Source: CBDAPX01 sp965198725 (GTDB lineage Bacteria > Pseudomonadota > Alphaproteobacteria > Rhodobacterales > Rhodobacteraceae). Taken from it: a stretch of 64,000 nucleotides of DNA. This document shows, one piece after another, positions 25,849 through 35,085 of this stretch. The notes beneath the pieces are model-generated. The model was given only the letters and a program-made list of their open reading frames with translations, did not search any database and was not told the DNA's origin. Every line of letters begins with the position of its first letter. Position 1 is the first letter of the stretch. The stretch lies in contig CBDAPX010000001.1 in assembly GCA_965198725.1 (NCBI GenBank), positions 620,001 through 684,000 of the forward strand, in the 5' to 3' direction. The translations under genes were made by a program, and so were the position numbers.

Positions 25849-26555
25849 CAAAAGGCTTTCATCCGTTCGTAACAAGGCAAAGCACGATCCAGCAGCGATC
25901 GAAGGGTTTCGGGCACGTCTGGCAGTGGACCTTCGGGACCCGCAAAGCCAGTGCTGTTGTGAATGGCGCCGTACCAATGCGGCGCCCAAGCGCCATCTTC
26001 GGCGATCCCACCGCTTGGCCAGGACAACATCGCGTCGGTATATGCGATGCCAATACTCTGACAAAGCGTGTGCAAAGACTTGGCCGGATTGGCGCGGATG
26101 TCATGACTGTCGACAACAATCGCTGTGCCTAGGGTTTCCCGCACCAAATCAAAAATCTCTTCCTGCTGGTGAAAGCCTAAATCGTCAAAATTCGGGTTTT
26201 GCCGCTTTTGGGCATAACTTGCGATGACGCGCGCCGGGTGGCGGATCAAAAAGACGTTCACCACTTGCGAAATCCAATCGCACGGCACGCCGCTCACCAT
26301 GTGGTGGGTCATGTGCTTTTGGTAAAAGTGTTCTTTTTGTCCCGGCGGCGTTCCGACAAGTCCGCGGGCGACGTCCACCGGATCGTTGGATTGAGATGCC
26401 AGAGTTTCGCGTCGCATCGGATGATCTGCGTTGGTTAGAGACAGATAAGACGCGTAAAACGGTTCATCGACGACGGCGCAATCACCACGCGCGGCAAAGG
26501 CATACATCATGGCCGTCGACAGGTTGCGGGGGCCTGACCACATTGCAATCTTCAC
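25833..26555 (-). CDS. Sulfotransferase-like protein
   Basis: The 240-aa protein begins MKIAMWSGPRNLSTAMMYAF; SGPRNLST is a phosphosulfate-binding-like loop as in bacterial sulfotransferase-fold proteins. A second family-type stretch is NVFLIRHPARVIASYAQKR, the 3'-phosphate-binding region. The activity and acceptor are not known. It is convergent with and overlaps the SCP2 gene and is divergent from msrA; an inverted repeat, GCGTTA-N7-TAACGC, lies in the gap. Confidence 0.7.
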   Translation of the reverse strand: MKIAMWSGPRNLSTAMMYAFAARGDCAVVDEPFYASYLSLTNADHPMRRETLASQSNDPVDVARGLVGTPPGQKEHFYQKHMTHHMVSGVPCDWISQVVNVFLIRHPARVIASYAQKRQNPNFDDLGFHQQEEIFDLVRETLGTAIVVDSHDIRANPAKSLHTLCQSIGIAYTDAMLSWPSGGIAEDGAWAPHWYGAIHNSTGFAGPEGPLPDVPETLRSLLDRALPCYERMKAFCQLSN

Positions 26556-26576
26556 GTCTCAGCTCCGTTTCAAATG

Positions 26577-26595
26577 GCGTTAGCTTGTTTAACGC
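26577..26595. promoter_or_regulatory. Inverted repeat between the sulfotransferase-like gene and msrA
   Basis: GCGTTA (26577-26582) and TAACGC (26590-26595) form a short dyad in the 160-bp divergent gap, 22 bp upstream of the minus-strand start. It could be a regulator site; only position and symmetry support this. Confidence 0.35.
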
Positions 26596-26715
26596 TATGC
26601 AGTTCTTGCCGCGCGACCAACCGGTAAATTCGGCTCAACCCGTCGTGACATTCCATGACAACCGGTTGCCGGACATTGGTTTCCGGCGCAGTTTGATCGG
26701 CGAGAGGAGCTTGTC

Positions 26716-27378
26716 ATGCGCTATTCAGATAAGATCAAGGCGATCGCCCTTGCCGCCTTAATTCCACTGGGCGTTGTTGCTCATGCAAAGGATGCCCACG
26801 CCGCAGGACCGGAAACGCTGACGGTAGCCGGCGGATGCTTTTGGTGCATTGAGGCGGATTTTGAAAAGGTGGCGGGCGTAACGGATGTTATTTCCGGCTA
26901 CACCGGCGGAACCGTCGATAACCCGACCTACAAAGAGGTCGTGCGGGGTGGCACCGGTCACTACGAAGCTGTTCAAATCACGTTTGACCCCAGCCAAGTC
27001 AGCCGGGCGCAATTGTTATCCATGTTCTTTCGGTCTGTGGACCCAACCGATGCCGGCGGGCAATTCTGTGACCGGGGCGACAGTTATCGCACCGTCATTT
27101 TCGTCTCTAACGCAGGGGAAAAGGCCCTTGCCGAGACCGCAAAATCTCAGGCCCAGCGCGATCTGAACCAAACGGTCGTGACCCCGATTATTAGCGAAGG
27201 GCCGTTTTACCCGGCCGAGGCCTATCATCAGGACTATTACAAAAGCAGTGATTTGATCATTACGCGCTTTGGTCCCCGTAAGAAATCGGCGGCCTACAAG
27301 CTTTATCGTCAGGCCTGTGGTCGGGATGATCGGGTGCGTGCGTTGTGGGGTGATGACGCCCCGTTTACGGGAAGCTAA
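26716..27378 (+). CDS. msrA: Exported peptide-methionine (S)-S-oxide reductase
   Basis: MsrA reduces methionine sulfoxide in proteins. The 220-aa product begins with a signal-like N-terminus (MRYSDKIKAIALAALIPLG, then AHAKDAHAA), so it is predicted to be periplasmic rather than cytoplasmic. The catalytic motif GGCFWC has Cys41; GYTGG, GHYEAV and FFRSVDPTDAGGQFCDRG follow; a likely resolving cysteine is near the C-terminus (QACGRD). Reduction in the periplasm would need a thioredoxin-like donor, not seen here. No msrB neighbour. Its stop overlaps the ribokinase-type gene's stop by 4 nt. Confidence 0.93.
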   Translation: MRYSDKIKAIALAALIPLGVVAHAKDAHAAGPETLTVAGGCFWCIEADFEKVAGVTDVISGYTGGTVDNPTYKEVVRGGTGHYEAVQITFDPSQVSRAQLLSMFFRSVDPTDAGGQFCDRGDSYRTVIFVSNAGEKALAETAKSQAQRDLNQTVVTPIISEGPFYPAEAYHQDYYKSSDLIITRFGPRKKSAAYKLYRQACGRDDRVRALWGDDAPFTGS

Positions 27379-28250
27379 CCCAAACGGGCGTCTTGGACGT
27401 CTTTCAGGTCGGGGATAACATCGGCGGTGCCGGCGCGGGTGACCATGATCGCCGCGGCGGTTGTCGCCTGACCGATCGCTTGCTCCATCGGCATCCCCCG
27501 ATCCAGCCCCGCCAGAACGTACCCCGTGAACGTGTCGCCGGCACCCGTTGTATCAACCGGTTTGACGGGCAACGCGGCAAAGCTATGTGTCTCGCCCGAT
27601 CGATTATCGTGCCAACGACATCCATCCGCGCCCAGCGTTACGATCACGTCCGAAACCGGCAGCGCATCCGCCGTCATGCCTGTTGCAGCTTGTAGTTGGC
27701 CCGCTTCAATTTCGTTGAGGATCAGGAAATCCAGATGGACCAACACGGCGGCGACGGATTGCGCATCAAAAGGGGCCGCTGCATAACAGACCTTGAGCCC
27801 CAGGCGTTTCGCGATTTCAACGGCATGGCTTTGCCCATTGGTTTCGTTTTGCGTGACAAAGATATCGCCGGCCCGCGCCTCGCTTAACGCCAGACCTATC
27901 TGATCCTCTGAAATCGCCTGATTTGCCCCGGGATAGAGTATGATCTGGTTCTCGGCGCTGGCGTCGACAGCAATGATCGCGTGGCCGGTCGGACCATCCA
28001 CTTCGGCGATAAAACGAGTATCGACGCCATATTCCAACAACCGGTCTTTCGCCCATTGGCCGTCCTCACCAACCGCGCCGATGTGGCAAACCTGAGCAGC
28101 AGCGCGTGCTGCGGCCACGGACATATTGGCACCCTTGCCACCCAAAAACCGCGTGAAATCATCAGCGGCGAGCGTCTCTCCTGCCGTTGGAAGGTGCGGC
28201 ACCCCATAGACGAGGTCTGCGTTGATGGATCCAAGGTTCCAAACCGTCAT
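27375..28250 (-). CDS. PfkB-family carbohydrate kinase (ribokinase-like)
   Basis: The 291-aa protein starts at the ATG at 28250 (MTVWNLGSINADLVYGVPHL). PfkB features are RFLGGKGANMSVAAARA near the N-terminus and the anion-hole/catalytic motif DTTGAGDTFTGYV near the C-terminus. The order and spacing are ribokinase-like, but the sugar cannot be specified; other PfkB kinases remain possible. The start is 4 nt after the maeB stop, so the two are likely cotranscribed. Confidence 0.87.
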   Translation of the reverse strand: MTVWNLGSINADLVYGVPHLPTAGETLAADDFTRFLGGKGANMSVAAARAAAQVCHIGAVGEDGQWAKDRLLEYGVDTRFIAEVDGPTGHAIIAVDASAENQIILYPGANQAISEDQIGLALSEARAGDIFVTQNETNGQSHAVEIAKRLGLKVCYAAAPFDAQSVAAVLVHLDFLILNEIEAGQLQAATGMTADALPVSDVIVTLGADGCRWHDNRSGETHSFAALPVKPVDTTGAGDTFTGYVLAGLDRGMPMEQAIGQATTAAAIMVTRAGTADVIPDLKDVQDARLG

Positions 28251-28254
28251 TTCA

Positions 28255-30510
28255 TTACCCGATTTTACAAGAGGCCAAGATCGCCATGTTCTGGATATCG
28301 TTGGCTGTGGCGACCGTCGAACAAATCTGAATCTGGGCACCGACGCCTGTCAGGATGGGGCCGATCACAGTGGCTCCGGCCATTTCTTGCATCAGTTTCA
28401 CAGAAATGCTGGCAGAGTGCCGCGCAGGAACGACCAGGATATTGGCTGGCCCCGACAGGCGCGAAAACGGATAGGCGGATTGCGCTTGGGCATTCAGCGC
28501 AACATCCACGGTCATTTCGCCTTCATATTCAAAATCGACACCGCGGGCTTCCAACACATCCGTCGCGCCACCCATTTTTTGCGCCCGTTCCGATACCGGA
28601 TACCCAAAGGTTGAAAAGCTGACAAAGGCAACGCGCGGATCCAACCCCATGTGACGCGCCACAGTTGCCGACCGTTCGGCAATCGTAGCGAGATCTTCGG
28701 CCTCGGGCCATTCATGCACCAACGTGTCCGAGATCAGGACGATGCGGCCGTTGTGAATAACCGCGGTCACACCCACCGCGCCATGGGCGGCGTTTGCGTC
28801 AAAGACGTGGTTGATCCGTTCCAAGGCATGCGCAGATTTCCGCGTTGCCCCGGTGACCAAACCATCGCCATGACCATGGGCCAGCATCAGCGCCGCAAAG
28901 ACGTGGCGGTCCCGCGACGCCAGACGGTGAATGTCTTTTTGGTCAAACCCGCGGCGTTGCAGGCGATCATAAAGAAAGTCTTTATACTGATCCAAGTTCT
29001 GGGTGTTCGCTGCGTTGACGACTTCCAGCTCTCGCACCGCATCGCCAAGACCGGCCTGTTCCAGCTTGGTTTTTACGTCGTCCTGACGCCCAACGACCAG
29101 AGCTTTGCCAAACCCGTTCCGCTGATACATCACGGCCGCGCGCAAAACCCGTGGGTCATCGCCTTCGGCAAAAATCATCCGGGCCTGGGCCTGTCGCGCG
29201 CGCGCATTCATGCCGCGCAGAATGCTGGCCGTCGGATCCATACGGGACTTCAAGCCAAGCTCATACGCTTCCATATCCACAATCGGCCGCCGCGCAGCAC
29301 CTGTATCCATGCAGGCCCGCGCAACGGCGGGCGGAATCCGGTGAATCAGCCGGGGGTCAAACGGCGTTGGGATGATGTAATCCCGACCGAATGTCAGGTT
29401 CGTTCCATAGGCCAGCGCAACCTCGTCCGGAACGTCTTCGCGCGCCAGTTTGGCCAAGGCATGGGCGCAGGCAATTTTCATCTCATCATTGATCGCGCGC
29501 GCATGGACGTCCAATGCACCGCGAAAGAGATACGGGAACCCAAGCACGTTGTTGACCTGATTGGGATAATCACTGCGCCCCGTGGCGACGATGGCATCCA
29601 CGCGCACTTCATGCGCTTCTTCGGGCGTAATTTCTGGGTCGGGGTTTGCCATGGCAAAGATAACAGGGTTGTCGGCCATGCTGGCCACCATGTCCTGCGT
29701 CACCGCCCCTTTGACCGACACGCCAAGGAACACATCGGCGCCTTTCATCGCGTCTTCGAGCGTGCGGAGCTCGGTTTTGATGGCGTGGGCTGACTTCCAC
29801 TGGTTCATACCTTCGGTGCGGCCTTGGTAAATCACCCCTTTGGTATCACAGACAACACAGTTTTCGTGCCGCGCGCCCTTCGCTTTGAGCAATTCGATAC
29901 AGGCGATACCCGCCGCCCCAGCCCCATTGAGGACGATTTTGACGTCTTCGATCTTCTTACCGGAAATATGCAGCGCGTTGATCAAACCCGCCGCACAAAT
30001 CACGGCCGTACCATGTTGGTCGTCATGAAAGACGGGGATGTCCATCTCTTCCTTGAGGCGCTGCTCAATAATGAAACACTCGGGCGCTTTGATATCTTCC
30101 AGGTTGATCCCGCCAAAGGTTGGTCCCATCAACCGGACCGCCCGACAGAATTCATCCGGATCCTCGGTATCCAGTTCGATATCGATGCTGTTGACGTCCG
30201 CAAATCGTTTGAAAAGGACGGACTTGCCTTCCATCACCGGCTTAGAGCCCAGCGCCCCAAGGTTTCCCAACCCCAAAACCGCCGTGCCGTTCGAAATCAC
30301 CGCAACAAGATTTCCTTTGTTGGTGTAATCATACGCGGTCTCGGGATGTTCCGCGATGGCTTCGCATGGAACCGCGACCCCTGGCGAATAAGCGAGGCTC
30401 AGATCACGCTGCGTGGTCATGGGAACAGTGGCGCGCACTTCCCATTTGCCCGGCGTCGGCTCTAGGTGAAAGGCCAGCGCTTCTTCTTTGGTGATCTGGG
30501 TCTTGGACAT
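28255..30510 (-). CDS. maeB: NADP-dependent malic enzyme with phosphotransacetylase-like domain
   Basis: This enzyme oxidatively decarboxylates malate to pyruvate. The 751-aa product has the MaeB architecture: the catalytic malic enzyme domain up to about residue 425 (SLAYSPGVAVPCEAI, DDQHGTAVICAAGL, LNGAGAAGIACIELL, VFAMANPDPEI-type substrate motif) and a C-terminal phosphotransacetylase-like regulatory domain (IFAEGDDPRVLRAAVMYQ, VTGATRK). The start at 30510 (MSKTQITKEEALAFHLE) has GAGAGGAA upstream. It is divergent from mutS. Confidence 0.96.
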   Translation of the reverse strand: MSKTQITKEEALAFHLEPTPGKWEVRATVPMTTQRDLSLAYSPGVAVPCEAIAEHPETAYDYTNKGNLVAVISNGTAVLGLGNLGALGSKPVMEGKSVLFKRFADVNSIDIELDTEDPDEFCRAVRLMGPTFGGINLEDIKAPECFIIEQRLKEEMDIPVFHDDQHGTAVICAAGLINALHISGKKIEDVKIVLNGAGAAGIACIELLKAKGARHENCVVCDTKGVIYQGRTEGMNQWKSAHAIKTELRTLEDAMKGADVFLGVSVKGAVTQDMVASMADNPVIFAMANPDPEITPEEAHEVRVDAIVATGRSDYPNQVNNVLGFPYLFRGALDVHARAINDEMKIACAHALAKLAREDVPDEVALAYGTNLTFGRDYIIPTPFDPRLIHRIPPAVARACMDTGAARRPIVDMEAYELGLKSRMDPTASILRGMNARARQAQARMIFAEGDDPRVLRAAVMYQRNGFGKALVVGRQDDVKTKLEQAGLGDAVRELEVVNAANTQNLDQYKDFLYDRLQRRGFDQKDIHRLASRDRHVFAALMLAHGHGDGLVTGATRKSAHALERINHVFDANAAHGAVGVTAVIHNGRIVLISDTLVHEWPEAEDLATIAERSATVARHMGLDPRVAFVSFSTFGYPVSERAQKMGGATDVLEARGVDFEYEGEMTVDVALNAQAQSAYPFSRLSGPANILVVPARHSASISVKLMQEMAGATVIGPILTGVGAQIQICSTVATANDIQNMAILASCKIG

Positions 30511-30644
30511 GTCTTTGTGTTCCTCTCCCGGCTGATCTTGCTCTTAGCTTAGCGTCGGGATGGCCACAACGCCCAAGGCGATTTCGGCTTTCGTCTCTCC
30601 GTGCGGGTTTGTAGGTTGTCATGAAGAGCCGAGCGGGAGGGGTC

Positions 30645-33284
30645 GTGGGCACAGTCACGCCAATGATGGCGCAATATCTGGAGATCAAGGCATCCTATGG
30701 GGACGCCTTGCTGTTTTACCGGATGGGCGACTTTTACGAGATGTTCTTTGATGATGCGGTCGCCGCGGCAGAGGCATTGGACATCGCATTAACCAAACGG
30801 GGCAAACATGACGGGGCCGATATCCCGATGTGCGGCGTGCCAGTGCATGCGGCAGAGGGGTATTTGCTGACCCTCATCCGCAAAGGGTTCCGCGTTGCGG
30901 TCTGTGAACAGATGGAAAGCCCGGCAGAGGCGAAGAAACGCGGTTCAAAATCGGTGGTCAAACGCGATGTGGTTCGTTTGGTGACGCCCGGTACACTGAC
31001 CGAAGACGCGCTTTTGGATGCGCGCCGGCACAACTTTCTGGCTGCATGGTGCGTCGTCCGTGACAAGGCTGCGTTAGCTTGGACAGACATTTCAACCGGC
31101 GATTTTCACGTCTTGCCATTATCTCCTATCCGACTGGGTCCGGAACTGGCCCGCCTGGCGCCATCGGAGCTGTTGGTGGCCGGGGACCCTGATCTTTCGG
31201 TGTCAGAAACCGGAACCGATCTGGGCGTTCCCATCACCTCAATTGCGAAATCAAGCTTTGACAGTTCGGCCGCTGAAGCGCGTCTGTGCAATCTGTTTTC
31301 TGTCGGAACCCTCGCCGCATTCGGGCAATTCGACAGGCCGGAATTGGGTGCGTTGGGTGCTATTGTCGACTATCTAGACATCACCCAAAGGGGCAAACTT
31401 CCCCTTTTGAAACCGCCGCAGAAGAAAACCGAAACCCACGCGGTTCAAATTGATGCCGCGACACGGCGCAATCTGGAACTCACGCATGCGCTCAGCGGGG
31501 GTCGCGCCGGATCTTTGCTGTCGGTCATTGACCGCACCGTCACACCGGGCGGCGCGCGTCTTTTGGAACAAAGGCTGTCGAGCCCATCCCAAAGGGTTGA
31601 TGTCATCCGGGATCGGTTGGACGGCGTGTCCTTTGCTGCGGGCGATGCGACATCCCGAGATCGCATTCGCGACATGTTGCGCAAAACACCCGATATGGAC
31701 CGGGCCCTGTCCCGCCTGTCTTTGGATCGTGGCGGCCCGCGTGACATGGCCGCGATCCGAAACGCTTTAGGCCAGGCATCGATCCTTTCAGAGGTAATCG
31801 CGGGAATTGATGCACCGGATATCCTGACCAAGGCAGCCGAGGCGTTGACAGGATTTAACGATCTCTCAGACCACCTGGAAAATGCGCTGATCGCCGATCC
31901 TCCTTTATTGGCGCGTGATGGGGATTTCATTGCGCCGGGGTTTCACCCGGATCTCGATGACATCCGCAGGCTGCGCGACGATGGGCGAGGTGTCATCGCC
32001 GGCTTGCAAAAAACCTATGCTCAGCAAGCGGATGTTTCTTCGTTGAAAATCAAACACAACAATGTGCTTGGCTATTTCATCGAAACCCCTGCGACCCATG
32101 CCGATCGTATGATGTCCGCGCGCCTGTCCGACCTGTTTATCCATCGGCAAACCACGGCCAATCAGGTGCGGTTCACGACCGTCGAACTCTCTGACCTTCA
32201 GTCGAAAATCCTGAACGCCGGCAATCAGGCTCTCGATATCGAAAAACAGCTCTTCGAAGAGCTTCGGTCGAAAATCCTTGGTCAAGCGGCTCTGATCGGT
32301 CAGGCCGCGCGTGCCCTGGCCGAAATTGATCTGGCGATGGCGCTGGGCGATTTGGCCGCGGCTGAGGATTGGACCCGACCGGTGGTGGACACATCGCGCG
32401 CCTTTGCCGTGACGGGCGGACGCCACCCGGTGGTCGAACACGCCCTGCGCCAACAAGGATCAAGCCCGTTTGTCGCCAATGATTGCGATCTTACGGCCTC
32501 AGACGGGGCCGCCATCTGGTTGCTGACTGGTCCCAACATGGCCGGCAAATCCACATTTCTCCGCCAGAACGCGCTCATTGCTCTTCTTGCGCAGATGGGC
32601 AGCTTCGTGCCCGCTTCGCACGCACATATTGGCGTTGTCAGCCAGGTTTTCAGTCGCGTCGGCGCATCTGATGACCTCGCCCGCGGCAGATCGACCTTCA
32701 TGGTCGAAATGGTCGAAACCGCCGCAATCCTAAATCAGGCCGATGACCGCGCGCTTGTCATCTTGGACGAAATTGGCCGTGGCACGGCAACTTATGACGG
32801 GCTGTCCATTGCCTGGGCCACGCTGGAACACCTGCATGACGCAAACCGCAGCCGCGCTTTATTTGCCACCCATTACCACGAAATGACGGCACTCTCGTCA
32901 AAACTGGCAGGCGTCGAAAACGCCACCGTTGCCGTCAAAGAATGGAATGGAGAGGTCATTTTTCTGCACGAGGTGCACAAAGGCGCCGCTGACCGGTCCT
33001 ACGGTGTTCAGGTGGCGCAACTTGCCGGGCTTCCAAAATCCGTGGTGGCCCGTGCTCGGGTCGTCCTCGACGCTTTGGAAAAGGGTGAACGCGAAGGCGG
33101 GGCCGCGCAAAAGACCATCATCGATGATCTCCCCCTGTTTTCCGCAACGGTGACAGAGGCTCCCACGCCCAAATCCCCGGACACGCCATTACGCGACATG
33201 CTGGCCGAAACCCACCCGGATGAGCTGACACCGCGCGACGCGCTGGACCTGATCTATAAACTAAAAGAGGCGGCCAAATCCTGA
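30645..33284 (+). CDS. mutS: DNA mismatch repair protein MutS
   Basis: MutS recognises base mismatches and short loops. The 879-aa product includes the mismatch-contact Phe-X-Glu in YRMGDFYEMFFDDA, the lever and clamp core, the Walker A GPNMAGKSTFLRQNALI and LVILDEIGRGTATYDGLSIAWATLEHL. I chose GTG at 30645 because GGGAGG lies four bases upstream and homologues begin close to TVTPMMAQYLEIK; ATG at 30621 would add eight residues. A terminator-like hairpin overlaps the stop. Confidence 0.96.
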   Translation: MGTVTPMMAQYLEIKASYGDALLFYRMGDFYEMFFDDAVAAAEALDIALTKRGKHDGADIPMCGVPVHAAEGYLLTLIRKGFRVAVCEQMESPAEAKKRGSKSVVKRDVVRLVTPGTLTEDALLDARRHNFLAAWCVVRDKAALAWTDISTGDFHVLPLSPIRLGPELARLAPSELLVAGDPDLSVSETGTDLGVPITSIAKSSFDSSAAEARLCNLFSVGTLAAFGQFDRPELGALGAIVDYLDITQRGKLPLLKPPQKKTETHAVQIDAATRRNLELTHALSGGRAGSLLSVIDRTVTPGGARLLEQRLSSPSQRVDVIRDRLDGVSFAAGDATSRDRIRDMLRKTPDMDRALSRLSLDRGGPRDMAAIRNALGQASILSEVIAGIDAPDILTKAAEALTGFNDLSDHLENALIADPPLLARDGDFIAPGFHPDLDDIRRLRDDGRGVIAGLQKTYAQQADVSSLKIKHNNVLGYFIETPATHADRMMSARLSDLFIHRQTTANQVRFTTVELSDLQSKILNAGNQALDIEKQLFEELRSKILGQAALIGQAARALAEIDLAMALGDLAAAEDWTRPVVDTSRAFAVTGGRHPVVEHALRQQGSSPFVANDCDLTASDGAAIWLLTGPNMAGKSTFLRQNALIALLAQMGSFVPASHAHIGVVSQVFSRVGASDDLARGRSTFMVEMVETAAILNQADDRALVILDEIGRGTATYDGLSIAWATLEHLHDANRSRALFATHYHEMTALSSKLAGVENATVAVKEWNGEVIFLHEVHKGAADRSYGVQVAQLAGLPKSVVARARVVLDALEKGEREGGAAQKTIIDDLPLFSATVTEAPTPKSPDTPLRDMLAETHPDELTPRDALDLIYKLKEAAKS

Positions 33285-33294
33285 CCGCCTTTTC
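33266..33294 (+). terminator. Terminator-like hairpin at the mutS 3' end
   Basis: AGGCGG (33268-33273) pairs with CCGCCT (33285-33290) across an 11-base loop containing the TGA stop, followed by TTTTCTTCTCTTT. The stem is short, so efficiency is uncertain. Confidence 0.65.
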
Positions 33295-33312
33295 TTCTCT
33301 TTCAAAATACTC

Positions 33313-33325
33313 TCGCCGAAGGCGA
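33313..33325 (-). other. TCGCC-TTC-GGCGA hairpin followed by GAGTATTTT
   Basis: On the minus strand a 5-bp hairpin is followed by GAGTATTTTGAAAGAG, just downstream of the grpE stop. From memory, hairpin plus GAGTATTTT strings recur after genes across Rhodobacterales, possibly marking 3' ends; this was not checked. It could instead terminate grpE weakly. Confidence 0.4.
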
Positions 33326-33330
33326 AAATC

Positions 33331-33894
33331 TTATGACGCCGGTGTCGAGGAAACACCGACCTGTGCAGGACGCAGCAAACGGTCATGCAACAGGAAACCT
33401 TCCGCCGCGACCTGAATGATATCGCCCGCAACGGAGTTCGGCACCGGGGCTTCGAACATGGCCTGGTGCAGTTTGGGATCAAACCGGTCCCCAACTTCGG
33501 GCGCAATCAGTTCGATGCCGTGCTTGGAAAACACGTTCAACAGCTCACGCATCGTTAGCTCGACACCTTCAATCAGTGCCGCTGAGACATCTTTCTGTTC
33601 GTCAGTCGCCGCTTCAAGAGCCCGTTTCAGGTTGTCGTACACGGGCAGGATATCGCGCGCAAGTTTGGACCCGCCATATTGCTCTGCTTCACGACGGTCT
33701 TTTTCGGACCGCTTGCGGGAGTTTTCGGCGTCCGCCAAGGCGCGCATGAACCGATCCCGATATTCGTCACGCTCGGCACGCAATTCGTCCAGTTCGATCT
33801 CGCCGGGGTCCAGCTCTGACAGTTCTTCTGCCAGCTCTTCCGCCTCAGCCTCGGCGATGTCGTCCAAAAAGTCTTCGTTCTTCGGCTCTGCCAT
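33331..33894 (-). CDS. grpE: Nucleotide exchange factor GrpE
   Basis: GrpE releases ADP from DnaK. The 187-aa protein has a long helical N-terminal region (EAEAEELAEELSEL) then ERDEYRDRFMRALADAENSRKRSEKD. Its C-terminal beta-domain contains the family motif FDPKLHQAMFEAPVPNSVAG. It lies 9 nt after hrcA on the same strand, so both are likely one heat-shock unit; no dnaK is in the window. Confidence 0.95.
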   Translation of the reverse strand: MAEPKNEDFLDDIAEAEAEELAEELSELDPGEIELDELRAERDEYRDRFMRALADAENSRKRSEKDRREAEQYGGSKLARDILPVYDNLKRALEAATDEQKDVSAALIEGVELTMRELLNVFSKHGIELIAPEVGDRFDPKLHQAMFEAPVPNSVAGDIIQVAAEGFLLHDRLLRPAQVGVSSTPAS

Positions 33895-33903
33895 CTCTCA
33901 CCT

Positions 33904-34971
33904 CTAACTGCGATCGGATATCAGCTTGCCGACAAGCTGTGCCGTATAGTCGACGATGGGCACAATCCGACCGTAATTCAGGCACGTCGGGCCAATGACC
34001 CCGATCGCACCAATGAACTTACGATCCGCGTTCATATATGGAGACACGACCAAAGAGGAACCCGAAAGTGAGAAAAGTTTGTTCTCTGAGCCAATAAAAA
34101 TGCGAACGCCCTCGCCTTTTTCCGTGAGGTCCAGAAATTCAGCGATATCTCGCTTGCGTTCGAGGTCGTCAAACAGCGTACGGATGCGGTCCAGCTCATC
34201 CTCGGCGCTGCCGTCCGGCGCCAAAAGATTCGCTCGCCCCCTTACGATCAGGCGCTCGGTGCCTTCATCCTGATCATCCCACAGGGCCAATCCGCTTTTG
34301 ACCATTTCTTGCGCCAGCGTGTCGATCTCTTGGCGGCGCGACGTAATCTGTTCCGAAATTGAACGCCGCACGTCGCCGAGCGTTCGACCCTCGATCAACG
34401 CGTTCAGAAAATTGGCCGCTTCCCGCATGGAACTTGGCGTTTGACCCGGCGGTGGAGAAAACAGGCGATTTTCGACATGCCCATCGGAAAAGACCAGCAC
34501 AACAAGCGCTTTGTCATTGGACAGGCCCACAAACTCTATGTGCTTGATTTCAGCTTCGTGTTTCGGCGTCAAAACCAGCGACGCGCCTTGTGTCACGCCG
34601 GAAAGCGCCGACCCGATTTTGTCGAGCATATTGCCCACGTCCGACGCGTTACTGCTGACCGTTGCGTCCAGCTTTTCCCGATCCGACTGATCAAGATCGC
34701 CAACCTCCAACAAACCATCAACGAACATCCGCAATCCCATCTGTGTTGGAATACGCCCGGCACTCACATGGGGGCTGTCCAACAAGCCGAGATACTCAAG
34801 GTCTTGCATGACGTTGCGAATGGTCGCGGCGCTCACCTGCTCGCTCAAAGTGCGGGTCAGGGTGCGGCTGCCGACCGGATCCCCGCTCTCAAGATATGAC
34901 TCGACAACACGGCGGAATACTTCGCGCGAGCGGTCGTTCATTTCTTCAAGCAGTTTTGCGCCATCTTGCAT
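33904..34971 (-). CDS. hrcA: Heat-inducible transcription repressor HrcA
   Basis: HrcA represses groE-type genes by binding CIRCE elements. The 355-aa product has the N-terminal winged helix (NDRSREVFRRVVESYLESGD and PVGSRTLTRTL) and the HrcA signature LDSPHVSAGRIPTQMGLRMFVDGLL. I chose the ATG at 34971, which has AGGA eight bases upstream and the usual length; ATG at 34998 (AGAGG upstream) or TTG at 35040 are longer alternatives. I see no CIRCE site upstream. It is divergent from rph. Confidence 0.93.
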   Translation of the reverse strand: MQDGAKLLEEMNDRSREVFRRVVESYLESGDPVGSRTLTRTLSEQVSAATIRNVMQDLEYLGLLDSPHVSAGRIPTQMGLRMFVDGLLEVGDLDQSDREKLDATVSSNASDVGNMLDKIGSALSGVTQGASLVLTPKHEAEIKHIEFVGLSNDKALVVLVFSDGHVENRLFSPPPGQTPSSMREAANFLNALIEGRTLGDVRRSISEQITSRRQEIDTLAQEMVKSGLALWDDQDEGTERLIVRGRANLLAPDGSAEDELDRIRTLFDDLERKRDIAEFLDLTEKGEGVRIFIGSENKLFSLSGSSLVVSPYMNADRKFIGAIGVIGPTCLNYGRIVPIVDYTAQLVGKLISDRS

Positions 34972-35085
34972 CTGGGTCGTCCTTTGCTGGACTGTCATTA
35001 AAGACCTCTGAAACAACAGGTCAATCAGGGTTGCGTACAAGGGTACGTGAAAGGTATCCCGACCCTAACAGACAGAGGATAAATC

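Noticed and set aside
28651..29793. 380-aa plus-strand frame opposite maeB
   Set aside because: Antisense to conserved malic enzyme motifs; long open antisense frames are common at this GC content.
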